Below, in pieces: positions 27,680 through 36,017 of a stretch of DNA of 64,000 bases. This DNA comes from Microbacterium testaceum (GTDB lineage: Bacteria > Actinomycetota > Actinomycetes > Actinomycetales > Microbacteriaceae), in NCBI RefSeq assembly GCF_020781835.1, contig NZ_JAJGNJ010000001.1, positions 248,001 to 312,000 on the forward strand, written 5' to 3'. Numbering within the stretch: the stretch's first letter is position 1; each line of letters opens with the position of its first letter. The notes below the pieces were generated by a model. The model did no database searches. It was not told the DNA's origin and worked only from the letters and a program-made list of their open reading frames with translations. The position numbers were made by a program, and so were the translations under genes.

Positions 27680-28165
27680 ATGGATTTCCACCTCCAGCGC
27701 GTCGATGTCGACGACCCGCGGGCGGTCGAGTTGCGCGGCATCCTGGATGCCGATCTCGACGAGCGGTACCGGGAGGCCGACGCCGATGATCCGCCCGGCA
27801 TGGCGGAGGAGCGAGCGGAGGCCCTGGCCGTGCACGCCGACCAGGTCGTCGCGACCTTCCTCGCGGTGGATGCCGACGGCACCGCGCTCGGCCACGTGAT
27901 GCTGCGGCGCCTGGACGAGGAGTGGGAGCTGAAGCGCCTGATCGTGACGGCCACCGCGAGGCGCCGCGGCGTCGGGCGCGCGCTGACGGACGCGGTGGTC
28001 GCGCGCGCCGCGGAGGGGGGCGCCCGTCGGGTGATCCTCCAGAGCGGGCGGATGCAGCCCGAGTCGCTCGCGCTGTACGTCGCGGCGGGGTTCACTCCCA
28101 TCCCGGTCTACGAGCCCTACATCGCCACGATGCCGGAGTCCCTGTGCTTCGAGCGGGTGCTCTGA
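27680..28165 (+). CDS. GNAT-family N-acetyltransferase
   Basis: A 161-residue acetyl-CoA-dependent N-acetyltransferase. The acetyl-CoA binding motif is LIVTATARRRGVGRALTDAVV (about residues 91-111), followed by VILQSGRMQPESLALYVAAGFTPIP, the usual motif B. The ATG follows a -10-like TAGGCT (27668-27673) by 6 nt, which suggests leaderless expression. It ends only 3 bp from the end of the convergent ECF transporter operon. Acceptor substrate unknown. Confidence 0.88.
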   Translation: MDFHLQRVDVDDPRAVELRGILDADLDERYREADADDPPGMAEERAEALAVHADQVVATFLAVDADGTALGHVMLRRLDEEWELKRLIVTATARRRGVGRALTDAVVARAAEGGARRVILQSGRMQPESLALYVAAGFTPIPVYEPYIATMPESLCFERVL

Positions 28166-28168
28166 CCC

Positions 28169-28957
28169 TCATCCGCCCACGAAGCGGAACGTCCCCGTCG
28201 CGACGGCGACGGTGAGCGCGACGCCGATCAGCACCACCGCGCCGACGAGGGCCCCCGCATCGCGCGGGTGCAGGCGCGAGGGTCGCGACCACGTGCGGTC
28301 GATGTCTGCGCCGAAGCCGCGCGCCTCCATCGCCGTGGACAGGGTGGTCCCGCGGCGCACCGCGAAGACGAGGAGCACGAACGCCATCGACAGGAATCGG
28401 CGCAGGGCACCGCGATCGCCGAGTCCGCGCGCCCGCCGGGCGAGTGTCATGGTCCGCCAGTCCTCGACGAACAGCCCCACGGTGCGGGCACCGGCGAGGA
28501 CGCCCAGCACGAACCTGCTCGGCAGCTTCGCGACCTGCGCGAGGGCGTCGGCCAGCTCGGTCGGATCGGTGCGACCGAACAGCAGGATCGTGGGCAGACC
28601 GAGGGCGAGCACGCGCAGCATGACCGCGAGCGCCAGCGCGATCGAGTCGTCGCTGATCGTGGCGAACAGGAACCGGCCGTACACGGTGCCGCCGGGCCGG
28701 GCGTAGAGCAGCATGCTGAGCCCGGCGACCGGCGCGAAGACGACCACGGGAACGAGACGGCGCAGGATCGTGGCGACGGCGAGCCCGGTCAGGGGTATGC
28801 ACAGCAGCTCGAGCACGATGGCCACCGACGCGCTGACGGGATCGAGGGTGGCGAACAGCGGGACCGAGAGCACGAGGGCGATGAGGATCTTCGTGACCGG
28901 GTTGACCCCGTCCAGCCACGACATCGTGCGCTCGCTCCGCGCGGTCGTCGCGGTCAC
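28169..28957 (-). CDS. ECF transporter transmembrane component (YkoC-like, thiamine precursor uptake)
   Basis: A 262-residue EcfT protein with five or so membrane helices. The two Ala-Arg-Gly signatures that contact the ATPases are present in LARRARGLGDRG and MEARGFGADID. The GTG start (28955-28957) overlaps the stop of the ATPase gene as GTGA, which is why it was preferred to the ATG at 28924. As last gene of a TPP-riboswitch operon with YkoE- and YkoD-type genes, it is expected to form the core of a thiamine or hydroxymethylpyrimidine importer. Confidence 0.9.
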   Translation of the reverse strand: MTATTARSERTMSWLDGVNPVTKILIALVLSVPLFATLDPVSASVAIVLELLCIPLTGLAVATILRRLVPVVVFAPVAGLSMLLYARPGGTVYGRFLFATISDDSIALALAVMLRVLALGLPTILLFGRTDPTELADALAQVAKLPSRFVLGVLAGARTVGLFVEDWRTMTLARRARGLGDRGALRRFLSMAFVLLVFAVRRGTTLSTAMEARGFGADIDRTWSRPSRLHPRDAGALVGAVVLIGVALTVAVATGTFRFVGG

Positions 28958-30405
28958 GCCGCACCCCCCAGGGTGATGCGATGCTGCCCCAGGTGACGCA
29001 CGACGTCGGCGTCGTGCGTGACGGCCACGACGGAGCGTCCGCGCTGGATCTCGCGCTGCAGCAGTCCCACCAGCTCGCCCCAGCCTCGGCGGTCCTGACC
29101 GAACGTCGGCTCGTCGAGCACGATCACCGCCGGCGAGGAGGCCAGGACCGTCGCCACCGACAGGCGGCGCTTCTGCCCGCCGGAGAGGGTGAACGGGTGG
29201 GCTTCGGCGAGGGATGCCAGATCGAGCCGTTCGAGCAGTTCGTCGACGATCGCGTCGACCTCGGCCGTCGGCATCCGTAGCGCCCGAGGTCCGACGGCGA
29301 GCTCCTCGCGCAGCGTCGGGGCGAGGAACTGATGCTCGGGTTCCTGGAACACCGTGCCGATGCGGGTGAGCAGGTCGGTGGACCGCCAGCGCGACGGGCG
29401 CCGCACCCCCCTCGCCGCCAGGCCCGGGGCGGAGACCACCTCGCCGTCGATCTCGGAAAGCAGCCCGGCGAGGGTGAGGGCGAGGGTCGACTTCCCCGCG
29501 CCGTTCGGGCCCGTGATCACCGTGCCCGCGCCCTCCGGGATCACCAGGTCCTCGGCCGTGAGCACCGGCGTCCGGCGCTCGCGACCGATCGTGAGCCCGG
29601 ATGCCGAGAGCACGGCATCCGCCGTGGAGGATGCCGGGGCGAGCACGGGCAGGTCGACAGGGTGCCCCGGGACCCACACGCCGGCCGCCGCGAGCGCCGC
29701 ACCGTGGGCGGCGAACACCGCGGCCGGCGGTCCATCGGCCAGCAGTCCCCCGCCGGGCGCGAGCACGATCACGCGCGTGACGAGGTCGGCCCACACAGCG
29801 GTGCGGTGCTCGATCAGCACGAGGGTGGTCTCCCCCTGAGCCAGGACGCGCTCGACGGCGGCGCGCACCTCGCCCACCCCGTCGGGATCGAGGTTGGCGG
29901 TCGGCTCGTCGAGCAGGAGCAGTCCCGGGCGCATGGCGAGCACACCGGCGAGCGCGAGCCGCTGCTTCTGCCCGCCGGACAGCGCCGCCGTACGCCGCTC
30001 GAGCGGCACGTCCAGACCCACGGATGCCAGGGCCTCCGCGACCCGGACGGGGATCAGGTCCGGGGGCACACCGAGGTTCTCGCAGCCGAACGCGACGTCG
30101 TCGCCGACCTTGGACAGCACGACACCGGCCTCGGGGTCCTGCAGGACGAGGCCGATGCGACCGCGCTGCCCCTCGGGAGCCTGCCCGTCCACGAGGATGC
30201 GGCCGGTGGCCTCGCCTTCGTCACTGCCGCCGAGCAGGCCCGCGAGTCCGGCCAGCAGCGTCGACTTGCCGGCGCCGGAGGCACCGAGGAGGAGCACCCG
30301 CTCGCCCGGTTCGATCGTCAGGTCGACGTCGCGGGTGGCCGGCAGCCGGCGACCGGCGTAGCGCCATCCCCACCCGTCGACCTCGACGCGCGCCGGGTGC
30401 GGCAT
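28954..30405 (-). CDS. ECF transporter double ATPase (YkoD-like)
   Basis: A 483-residue protein with two ABC ATPase domains in tandem. NBD1 (about residues 5-230) has GASGAGKSTL, LSGGQKQRLALAG and LLLLDEPTANLD. NBD2 (about 265-483) has GPNGAGKSTL, LSGGQKRRLSVA and VIVLDEPTFGQD. Both are complete, so both sites should bind ATP. The ATG overlaps the stop of the S-component gene by one base (TGATG) and the gene overlaps the T-component by 4 bp. It supplies energy for the thiamine-type ECF transporter. Confidence 0.93.
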   Translation of the reverse strand: MPHPARVEVDGWGWRYAGRRLPATRDVDLTIEPGERVLLLGASGAGKSTLLAGLAGLLGGSDEGEATGRILVDGQAPEGQRGRIGLVLQDPEAGVVLSKVGDDVAFGCENLGVPPDLIPVRVAEALASVGLDVPLERRTAALSGGQKQRLALAGVLAMRPGLLLLDEPTANLDPDGVGEVRAAVERVLAQGETTLVLIEHRTAVWADLVTRVIVLAPGGGLLADGPPAAVFAAHGAALAAAGVWVPGHPVDLPVLAPASSTADAVLSASGLTIGRERRTPVLTAEDLVIPEGAGTVITGPNGAGKSTLALTLAGLLSEIDGEVVSAPGLAARGVRRPSRWRSTDLLTRIGTVFQEPEHQFLAPTLREELAVGPRALRMPTAEVDAIVDELLERLDLASLAEAHPFTLSGGQKRRLSVATVLASSPAVIVLDEPTFGQDRRGWGELVGLLQREIQRGRSVVAVTHDADVVRHLGQHRITLGGAA

Positions 30406-31034
30406 CAGACCTCTCGTCGGCGTTCGCGTCCCGCGGCGAACCGGCTCAACGCCCCCGTGGCGGCGAGGGCGCGCACGAGGAGCCACCCGACGACGCCGCC
30501 CAGCACCGCGCCGGAGACGAGGAGCGTCCCGAGGTAGAGCAGGTTGAACTCGGCCGTCTTGACGATGTTGCCCGTGAAGAATTCCAGCACCCAGGCGCCG
30601 ACGCCCGCGCCCGCGCCCGCGAGCATCGCGACCGGGAGCGAGAAGCGGAGGTAGAGGAAGGCGAGGAAGATCAGTTCGGCGCCGAGGCCCTGCGCGAGGC
30701 CCGAGTAGATCGTGCTGATGCCCCAGACGTTGCCGATGAGGGCGGAGACGACGGCGGCGACGAGCTCGACCAGCAGCGCGGCTCCGGGCTTGCGGATCAC
30801 GAGTCCGCCGACGACACCGCCGAGCAGCCAGATGCCGACGGCGATGCCGCCGAGGCCGGGCGTGAGGCCGTCCATCGCGACGAACCAGAGCCCCCCGACG
30901 GTGTTCCAGGCCCAGAACACCAGGCCGATCGCGACGCCGAGCACGGCGGCGACCACGATGTCGACGACGCGCCACCGGAAACGGCCGGTCGTGGCGACGG
31001 CCGGGGCCGTCCGGGCAGACGTGGACGTGTGCAT
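30405..31034 (-). CDS. ykoE: ECF S-component, YkoE family (thiamine/HMP)
   Basis: A 209-residue membrane protein with about five to six helices. The first helices carry RVVDIVVAAVLGVAIGLVFWAWNTVGG and the centre has GIWLLGGVVGGLVIRKPGAAL and LIGNVWGISTIYSGLAQGLGAELIF, the pattern of YkoE, the substrate-binding subunit of a thiamine or hydroxymethylpyrimidine ECF transporter. GGAGGAGAGA lies just before the ATG at 31034. A TPP riboswitch directly upstream supports a thiamine-pathway substrate. Confidence 0.92.
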   Translation of the reverse strand: MHTSTSARTAPAVATTGRFRWRVVDIVVAAVLGVAIGLVFWAWNTVGGLWFVAMDGLTPGLGGIAVGIWLLGGVVGGLVIRKPGAALLVELVAAVVSALIGNVWGISTIYSGLAQGLGAELIFLAFLYLRFSLPVAMLAGAGAGVGAWVLEFFTGNIVKTAEFNLLYLGTLLVSGAVLGGVVGWLLVRALAATGALSRFAAGRERRREV

Positions 31035-31042
31035 GTTCTCTC

Positions 31043-31128
31043 CTCCCTGCGCCGGCATGATCCGGATCAGGTTCGACGGTCGAAGCGTGGGTCGCTTCCT
31101 CTCAGCCCGGCTCACCGGACTCCCGTGG
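31043..31128 (-). promoter_or_regulatory. TPP riboswitch upstream of ykoE
   Basis: Read on the minus strand, the leader contains GGGCTGAGAGG followed by GAACCTGATCCGGATCATGC and CGGCGCAGGGAGG, the conserved THI-box segments. A minus-strand -10 TATACT (31146-31141) lies just upstream. The 3' end of the aptamer includes the ribosome-binding purines of ykoE, so ligand binding probably hides the Shine-Dalgarno site. Confidence 0.95.
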
Positions 31129-31173
31129 TTGTGGTTCCCGAGTATAGGCCGGTCGCCGGGGTAGCGTGGGCGG

Positions 31174-32661
31174 GTGCACGACCAGACCCCGGCCACGAGG
31201 CGAGAGCCGCGTGACGGGGTCGATCCCGAGCCCGAGGAGCCCACGGCGCCGGCGGAGCCCGCGGCGGAGGAGCTCGCGGGATCGGCATCGGCGTCGGCCG
31301 AGGCCGCAGGATCCGAGCGCGTCCTCATCGGCGCACCGGTCGCCCTCACGTGGGTCGACCCCGCGGCCGCCGCCGCACCGCGACCGGCGCCGGAGTTCGC
31401 GCTCACCCCGACCGGTCCACGCTCTCCCGACCTCCTCGCCGGACGCCGCCGTCGAGCGCTGCGGCCCGGCACGGTCGTCCCGCCCCTGCTCCTGCTGCTC
31501 CTCGTCGCCGTCTACGCGGCCGTCACGCTGCTGTGGCCTCTGAACGCCCTACCGCCGCGCGTCGTGCCGCTCGTCGTGCAGCCCACCGCCGCTCCCGCCG
31601 CCGCTCCCGCGTGGCCCGCGCAGGGCGAGGCCGCGGTCGCGGTGCAGGGCATGCCCGGAGTGCTGTCCTCCGCGGACGCGCCGGAGTCGATCGCGAGCAT
31701 CACCAAGGTCGTCACAGCGCTGCTCGTGCTCGAGCGACTCCCGCTCGCGCCCGGCGAGCAGGGCCCGACGTACGCGTTCACCCAGGCCGACAGCGACGAC
31801 TACTGGCAGTACCGCGCCCGTGGCGAGTCCTCCCTCGACGTCCCCGTCGACGGAACCCTCACCGAGCTGCAGATGCTGCAGGGCATGCTCATCGCCTCGG
31901 CGAACAACTACGCCCAGCGACTGGCATCCGATCTCTGGTCCTCCGATGCCGACTTCGCCGCGGCCGCCGAGCGCTACCTCGCCGACCGCGGCATCCAGGG
32001 CATCACGATCGTCAACCCCACCGGCATCGAGGAGGGCAACACCGCCACCCCCGCGGCCCTCATCGCCCTCGCCCAGAAAGCGCTGCAGAACCCCGTGATC
32101 GCCGAGATCGTGCGCACGCCCGAGCTGACGCTCCCCGGCGCGGGATCGTTCCGCAACGGCAACCCGCTGCTCGCCGACCCCGGCGTCGTGGGCATCAAGA
32201 CCGGGACGCTGGATGCCTGGAACCTTCTCTCGGCGAAGGACCTCACGGTGGGCGGGACCACCGTCCGCGTCTACGCCGCGGTGCTCGGACAGCCGGGGCC
32301 CGACTCGCGCGACCAGGCGAGTCGCGACCTCTACACGCGCATGGCCGAGGAGGTGCAGCTGCGCACGTCCGTGCCGGCGGGGACCGTGGTCGGCAAGGTC
32401 TCGACGCTGTGGGGCGAGGACGTCTCCCTCGTCACCGCCGAGGACGCGCAAAACGTGCTGTGGAACGGCGCGAGCGCGACGCCCGGCACCTCGTTCACGC
32501 TCGGAGAGGCGCGCGATGCGGGCGAGACCGTCGGCGAGCTGGTCACCACCGGTCCGCTCGACGCCGCCACGGTCGACGTGCAGCTGCGAAGCGACATCGA
32601 GCCGCCGAGCCCCTGGTGGCGGCTGACGCATCCGCTCGATCTCCTGGGCCTGAACGACTGA
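31174..32661 (+). CDS. dacA: D-alanyl-D-alanine carboxypeptidase (PBP5/DacA-like)
   Basis: A 495-residue membrane-anchored penicillin-binding protein. Residues 1 to about 95 are an acidic, Ala/Pro-rich cytosolic region, then one membrane helix (about 108-125). The periplasm-equivalent domain carries the serine peptidase motifs S175-ITK178, S242-AN and K342-TG. It trims the terminal D-alanine from peptidoglycan peptides. The GTG start follows a -10-like TAGCGT (31162-31167) by 6 nt, suggesting a leaderless mRNA. The long N-terminal tail is unusual for the family. It sits between two TPP-riboswitch operons but shows no thiamine link. Confidence 0.9.
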   Translation: MHDQTPATRREPRDGVDPEPEEPTAPAEPAAEELAGSASASAEAAGSERVLIGAPVALTWVDPAAAAAPRPAPEFALTPTGPRSPDLLAGRRRRALRPGTVVPPLLLLLLVAVYAAVTLLWPLNALPPRVVPLVVQPTAAPAAAPAWPAQGEAAVAVQGMPGVLSSADAPESIASITKVVTALLVLERLPLAPGEQGPTYAFTQADSDDYWQYRARGESSLDVPVDGTLTELQMLQGMLIASANNYAQRLASDLWSSDADFAAAAERYLADRGIQGITIVNPTGIEEGNTATPAALIALAQKALQNPVIAEIVRTPELTLPGAGSFRNGNPLLADPGVVGIKTGTLDAWNLLSAKDLTVGGTTVRVYAAVLGQPGPDSRDQASRDLYTRMAEEVQLRTSVPAGTVVGKVSTLWGEDVSLVTAEDAQNVLWNGASATPGTSFTLGEARDAGETVGELVTTGPLDAATVDVQLRSDIEPPSPWWRLTHPLDLLGLND

Positions 32662-32697
32662 CGGACGCGGCGGACGCCTGTGCTACGGTCGCCGCAG

Positions 32698-32770
32698 TGA
32701 CACGGGGTGCCCCACGGGGCTGAGAACACACCCGTCGAACCTGATCTAGTTCGTACTAGCGAAGGGATGT
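32698..32770 (+). promoter_or_regulatory. TPP riboswitch upstream of thiM
   Basis: ACGGGGTGCC, GGGGCTGAGAAC and GTCGAACCTGATCTAGTTCG followed by TACTAGCGAAGGGATGT form a complete THI-box aptamer. A -10-like TACGGT (32684-32689) lies just upstream. The terminal GAAGGG is also the ribosome site of thiM (8 nt before ATG 32776), so control of translation initiation is likely. Confidence 0.96.
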
Positions 32771-32775
32771 CGCGA

Positions 32776-33558
32776 ATGGTCGTTCGCACGTCGTCGTCTC
32801 CGTCCACCGCCCTCGCCGACCTGCGGGACTCGCCACCGCTGGTGCAGTGCATCACCAACGCCGTGGTGACCAACTTCACCGCCAACGCGCTGCTCGCCCT
32901 CGGGGCCTCACCGGCGATGTGCGACATCCCGGGCGAGGCCGGCATGTTCGCCGATCTCGCCGGAGGCGTCCTGGTGAACCTCGGCACGCCGACCGCCGAA
33001 CAGCGTGACGCGGCCCGGGAGGCCGTCGCCGCGGGCACGCCGTGGGTGCTCGACCCGGTCGCCGTGGGTGCGCTGCCGGTGCGCACCGCCCTGGCCCGAG
33101 AGCTCCTGGATGCGCGGCCCGCCATCGTGCGCGGCAACGCCTCCGAGATCCTCGCCCTGGCCGGAGCGGGGGCCGGGGGCCGGGGAGTCGACTCGACCGA
33201 CACGCCCCACGACGCCCTCGACGCGGCCCGGGCCCTGGCCGCACGGACCGGCGGAACGGTGGCCGTCTCGGGCGCGGTGGATCTGATCGTGGATGCCGAG
33301 CGCACCACGCACGTGGCCGGGGGCAGCGTCCTGCTCACCCGCGTCACCGGCGGCGGGTGCGCCCTGGGCGCGGCGATGGCGGCGCTGCTCGCGGTCACCG
33401 ACGCAGGCACCGCCGCGACGACCGCGAGCGTGATCTGGGCGGTGGCGTCCGAGCGGGCCGAGGCGTCCTCGAGCGGACCGGGGTCCTTCGCCATCGCTTT
33501 CCTCGACGCCCTCGCCGCGATCGAGCCCGCCGACCTCGAGGGCCGGGTCGCGGCGTGA
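32776..33558 (+). CDS. thiM: Hydroxyethylthiazole kinase
   Basis: A 260-residue kinase that phosphorylates 4-methyl-5-(2-hydroxyethyl)thiazole for thiamine salvage. Family blocks are [24 protein letters not shown] (residues about 22-45), [16 protein letters not shown] and [15 protein letters not shown] with the active-site region. The start at 32776 was preferred to ATG 32767 because the latter lies inside the riboswitch and lacks a separate ribosome site. It is the first gene of the thiM-thiE-thiD/tenA operon and its TGA overlaps the GTG of thiE. Confidence 0.95.
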   Translation: MVVRTSSSPSTALADLRDSPPLVQCITNAVVTNFTANALLALGASPAMCDIPGEAGMFADLAGGVLVNLGTPTAEQRDAAREAVAAGTPWVLDPVAVGALPVRTALARELLDARPAIVRGNASEILALAGAGAGGRGVDSTDTPHDALDAARALAARTGGTVAVSGAVDLIVDAERTTHVAGGSVLLTRVTGGGCALGAAMAALLAVTDAGTAATTASVIWAVASERAEASSSGPGSFAIAFLDALAAIEPADLEGRVAA

Positions 33559-34196
33559 GCGGGCACGACCTCTCGCTGCACCTCGTGACCGACCACCGGA
33601 TGCCGTTCGCCGAGGTCGCGGACGTCGTCGACGCTGCCGCGAGCGCCGGAGCCGGAGTGGTGCAGTTCCGCGACAAGACGGCGAGCGGCCGCGACCTCTT
33701 CGATCGTGTCCTGGCCCTCGCCGACGTGATCTCCGGACGCGCGACCTTCGTCGTCGACGATCGTGTGGACGTCGCGCTCGCGGCCCGGGCGATGGGCGCG
33801 CGCGTCGACGGCGTCCACCTCGGTCAGAGCGACCTGCCGGTCGTGGCCGCGCGTCGGCTGCTCGGCCCCGAGGCCCTGATCGGGTGGACCGCCCACACCC
33901 CCGCGCACGTGGCGGCCGCGGCCGAACTGCCTGCGGGCACCGTGGACTACCTCGGGGTCGGGGTCATCCGCGCCACCGCGACCAAGCCCGACCACCCGCA
34001 GCCCCTCGGGATCGGCGGTTTCGCCGGGCTGGCGGCATCCACCCCTCTCCCGTGCATCGCGATCGGCGGGGTCGAGGTCGACGACGTCGCGGCGCTCCGG
34101 CGGGCCGGGGCGGCGGGAGTCGCCGTCGTCTCGGCTGTGAGCGGCGCGGACGACCCGGCGGCGGCGACGCGCGCGCTGCGCGAGGCGTGGGCATGA
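33555..34196 (+). CDS. thiE: Thiamine-phosphate synthase
   Basis: A 213-residue TIM-barrel enzyme joining hydroxymethylpyrimidine pyrophosphate and thiazole phosphate. Conserved blocks are [15 protein letters not shown] (pyrophosphate-binding Arg/Lys), [31 protein letters not shown] (Mg-binding Asp residues), and [11 protein letters not shown] / [15 protein letters not shown] near the C-terminus. The GTG start overlaps the thiM stop as GTGA and the stop overlaps the ATG of thiD as ATGA. Confidence 0.95.
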   Translation: MSGHDLSLHLVTDHRMPFAEVADVVDAAASAGAGVVQFRDKTASGRDLFDRVLALADVISGRATFVVDDRVDVALAARAMGARVDGVHLGQSDLPVVAARRLLGPEALIGWTAHTPAHVAAAAELPAGTVDYLGVGVIRATATKPDHPQPLGIGGFAGLAASTPLPCIAIGGVEVDDVAALRRAGAAGVAVVSAVSGADDPAAATRALREAWA

Positions 34197-35647
34197 TCCC
34201 CCGCGTGCTGAGCATCGCCGGGACGGACCCGACCGGGGGTGCCGGCATCCAGGCCGATCTGAAGGCGATCTCCGCATTCGGCGGCTACGGGATGGCGGTC
34301 GTCACCGCCCTCGTCGCGCAGAACACCCGGGGGGTCCGCCAGGTGCACGTGCCGCCGACGGCCTTCCTGGCCGCACAGCTTCGCGCGGTGAGCGACGATG
34401 TCGAGATCGACGCGGTGAAGATCGGGATGCTGGGGTCGGCCGACGTCGTCGCGGTCGTGACCGCGTGGCTCGCCGAGGCGCGCCCGCCGGTGATCGTGCT
34501 CGATCCCGTCATGATCGCCACGAGCGGAGACCGTCTGCTCGACCCCGACGCCGAAGCGGCCGTGCGCGACCTGTGCCGTCTCGCCGACCTCGTCACCCCG
34601 AACCTGCCCGAGCTCGCTGTGCTCGTCGACGACTCCGTCGCTCCCGACTGGGAGGTCGCGGTCGCGCAGGCGCGGACACTCGCGACCCGCGCGGACACCG
34701 CGGTGCTGCTGAAGGGCGGGCACCTGTCGGGTCCGGACAGCCCGGATGCCATCGTCGACGCCACGGGCGTGCACCCGGTGCCGGGCCGCCGGGTCGACAC
34801 CCCGCACACGCACGGCACCGGATGCTCGCTGTCGTCCGCGATGGCGACCCTCGCCGGACAGGGCCTCGCGTGGCCCGCGGCGCTCGCACGCGCCAAGCGA
34901 TGGCTCACCGGCGCCCTCGAACACGCCGCCGACCTCCACGTGGGGCGCGGCAACGGCCCGATCGACCACTTCCACGAGTTGCGGCCCCACCTCGACCTCG
35001 GCACGTCGTGGAGCGCCCAGCGGTGGGCGGCCACCGCAACGGTGCGCGCGGACGTCGACGCCTGCGCGTTCGTGCTGGGTCTGGCATCCGGCGACCTGGA
35101 ACGCTCCGTCTTCGATCGGTACCTGGGCCAGGACCTGCTCTACCTCCGCGAGTACGCCCGTGTGCTCGCGCACGCCGCGGCACTGGCCCCGACGACCGAG
35201 GAGCAGCGCTTCTGGGCGACCGCGTCGGCGTCGTGCCTCGCCGAGGAAGCAGCACTCCACGAGAGGCACGTGGATGCCACCGGCCTCGCTCCCGCACCCG
35301 CCACCACCGCCTACACCGACCACCTGCACGCCGTCGCGGCTCGAGGTTCCTACGCGGTGCTCGTCGCGGCGGTGCTGCCGTGCTTCGCGCTGTACACCGA
35401 CATCGGCGCGCGCTGGCGCGGCGGGTTCGCGCCCGACCACCCCTACGCCGATTGGCTCACGGCGTACGGCGACGAGGCGTTCGCGGCGTCGTCCGCCACG
35501 GCCGCGGACATCGCGGATGCCGCCGCCCGGACGGCGTCCCCCGCCGTCCGCGCCGCGATGGCCGAGGCCCACGACCGGTCGATGACGCTGGAGCTGGCGT
35601 TCTTCGAAGCACCGCTGCGGGGCGACGGAGGTGTGCCGAACTCCTGA
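34193..35647 (+). CDS. thiD: ThiD-TenA fusion: HMP(-P) kinase and aminopyrimidine aminohydrolase
   Basis: A 484-residue two-domain protein. Residues 1 to about 265 form ThiD (SIAGTDPTGGAGIQADLKAISAFGGYG at the start, VLDPVMIATSG, DTPHTHGTGCSLSSAMA with the anion hole), which makes HMP pyrophosphate. Residues about 270-484 form TenA/thiaminase II; the catalytic cysteine is in AVLPCFALYTDIG and a conserved glutamate is in MTLELAFFEA, so it is the Cys-type TenA that salvages aminopyrimidine from degraded thiamine. The fusion joins salvage to the kinase step. Last gene of the riboswitch-controlled thi operon. Confidence 0.93.
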   Translation: MIPRVLSIAGTDPTGGAGIQADLKAISAFGGYGMAVVTALVAQNTRGVRQVHVPPTAFLAAQLRAVSDDVEIDAVKIGMLGSADVVAVVTAWLAEARPPVIVLDPVMIATSGDRLLDPDAEAAVRDLCRLADLVTPNLPELAVLVDDSVAPDWEVAVAQARTLATRADTAVLLKGGHLSGPDSPDAIVDATGVHPVPGRRVDTPHTHGTGCSLSSAMATLAGQGLAWPAALARAKRWLTGALEHAADLHVGRGNGPIDHFHELRPHLDLGTSWSAQRWAATATVRADVDACAFVLGLASGDLERSVFDRYLGQDLLYLREYARVLAHAAALAPTTEEQRFWATASASCLAEEAALHERHVDATGLAPAPATTAYTDHLHAVAARGSYAVLVAAVLPCFALYTDIGARWRGGFAPDHPYADWLTAYGDEAFAASSATAADIADAAARTASPAVRAAMAEAHDRSMTLELAFFEAPLRGDGGVPNS

Positions 35648-35737
35648 GTCTCGGCGTCGACGACGCCTCTCAACGCATCGCGAGGGCCGCGAGCGGCTCA
35701 GATATCCGGAGTCCGGCCCGACCTGCGGCGGAGCGGA

Positions 35738-35920
35738 TCAGCCGCTCTTGCGGCGGAACTCCCGCTTCGTGACGGCTCCGTGGGTGCCCTGCACGGCCGA
35801 GTGACCGTCCAGGTGAGCCTGACCCGACCGCTGCTGCCCGTTCTTCTTGGCCAGGGCTTCCTTGAACTTCCGCTTCATCTCGTCGGCTGCCGTGGCATCC
35901 GGGGTCTCGTCCGTACTCAT
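35738..35920 (-). CDS. DUF5302 small basic protein
   Basis: A 60-residue protein: an acidic N-terminus (MSTDETPDATAADEMKRKFKEALAKK) followed by a basic Gly/His-rich part ending KREFRRKSG. It matches the general pattern of the actinobacterial DUF5302 family, whose function is unknown. It is monocistronic, convergent with the thi operon and about 100 bp downstream of ctaD. Confidence 0.75.
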   Translation of the reverse strand: MSTDETPDATAADEMKRKFKEALAKKNGQQRSGQAHLDGHSAVQGTHGAVTKREFRRKSG

Positions 35921-36017
35921 GTGCCCACCCTAGGCACGTCCGCACAGTGGCGCGCCGCCCGATGTGCCCCACCCGGGTGAGACGGGCGCGGTGCGGGTGA
36001 GCGGGGCATCCGCGCGC

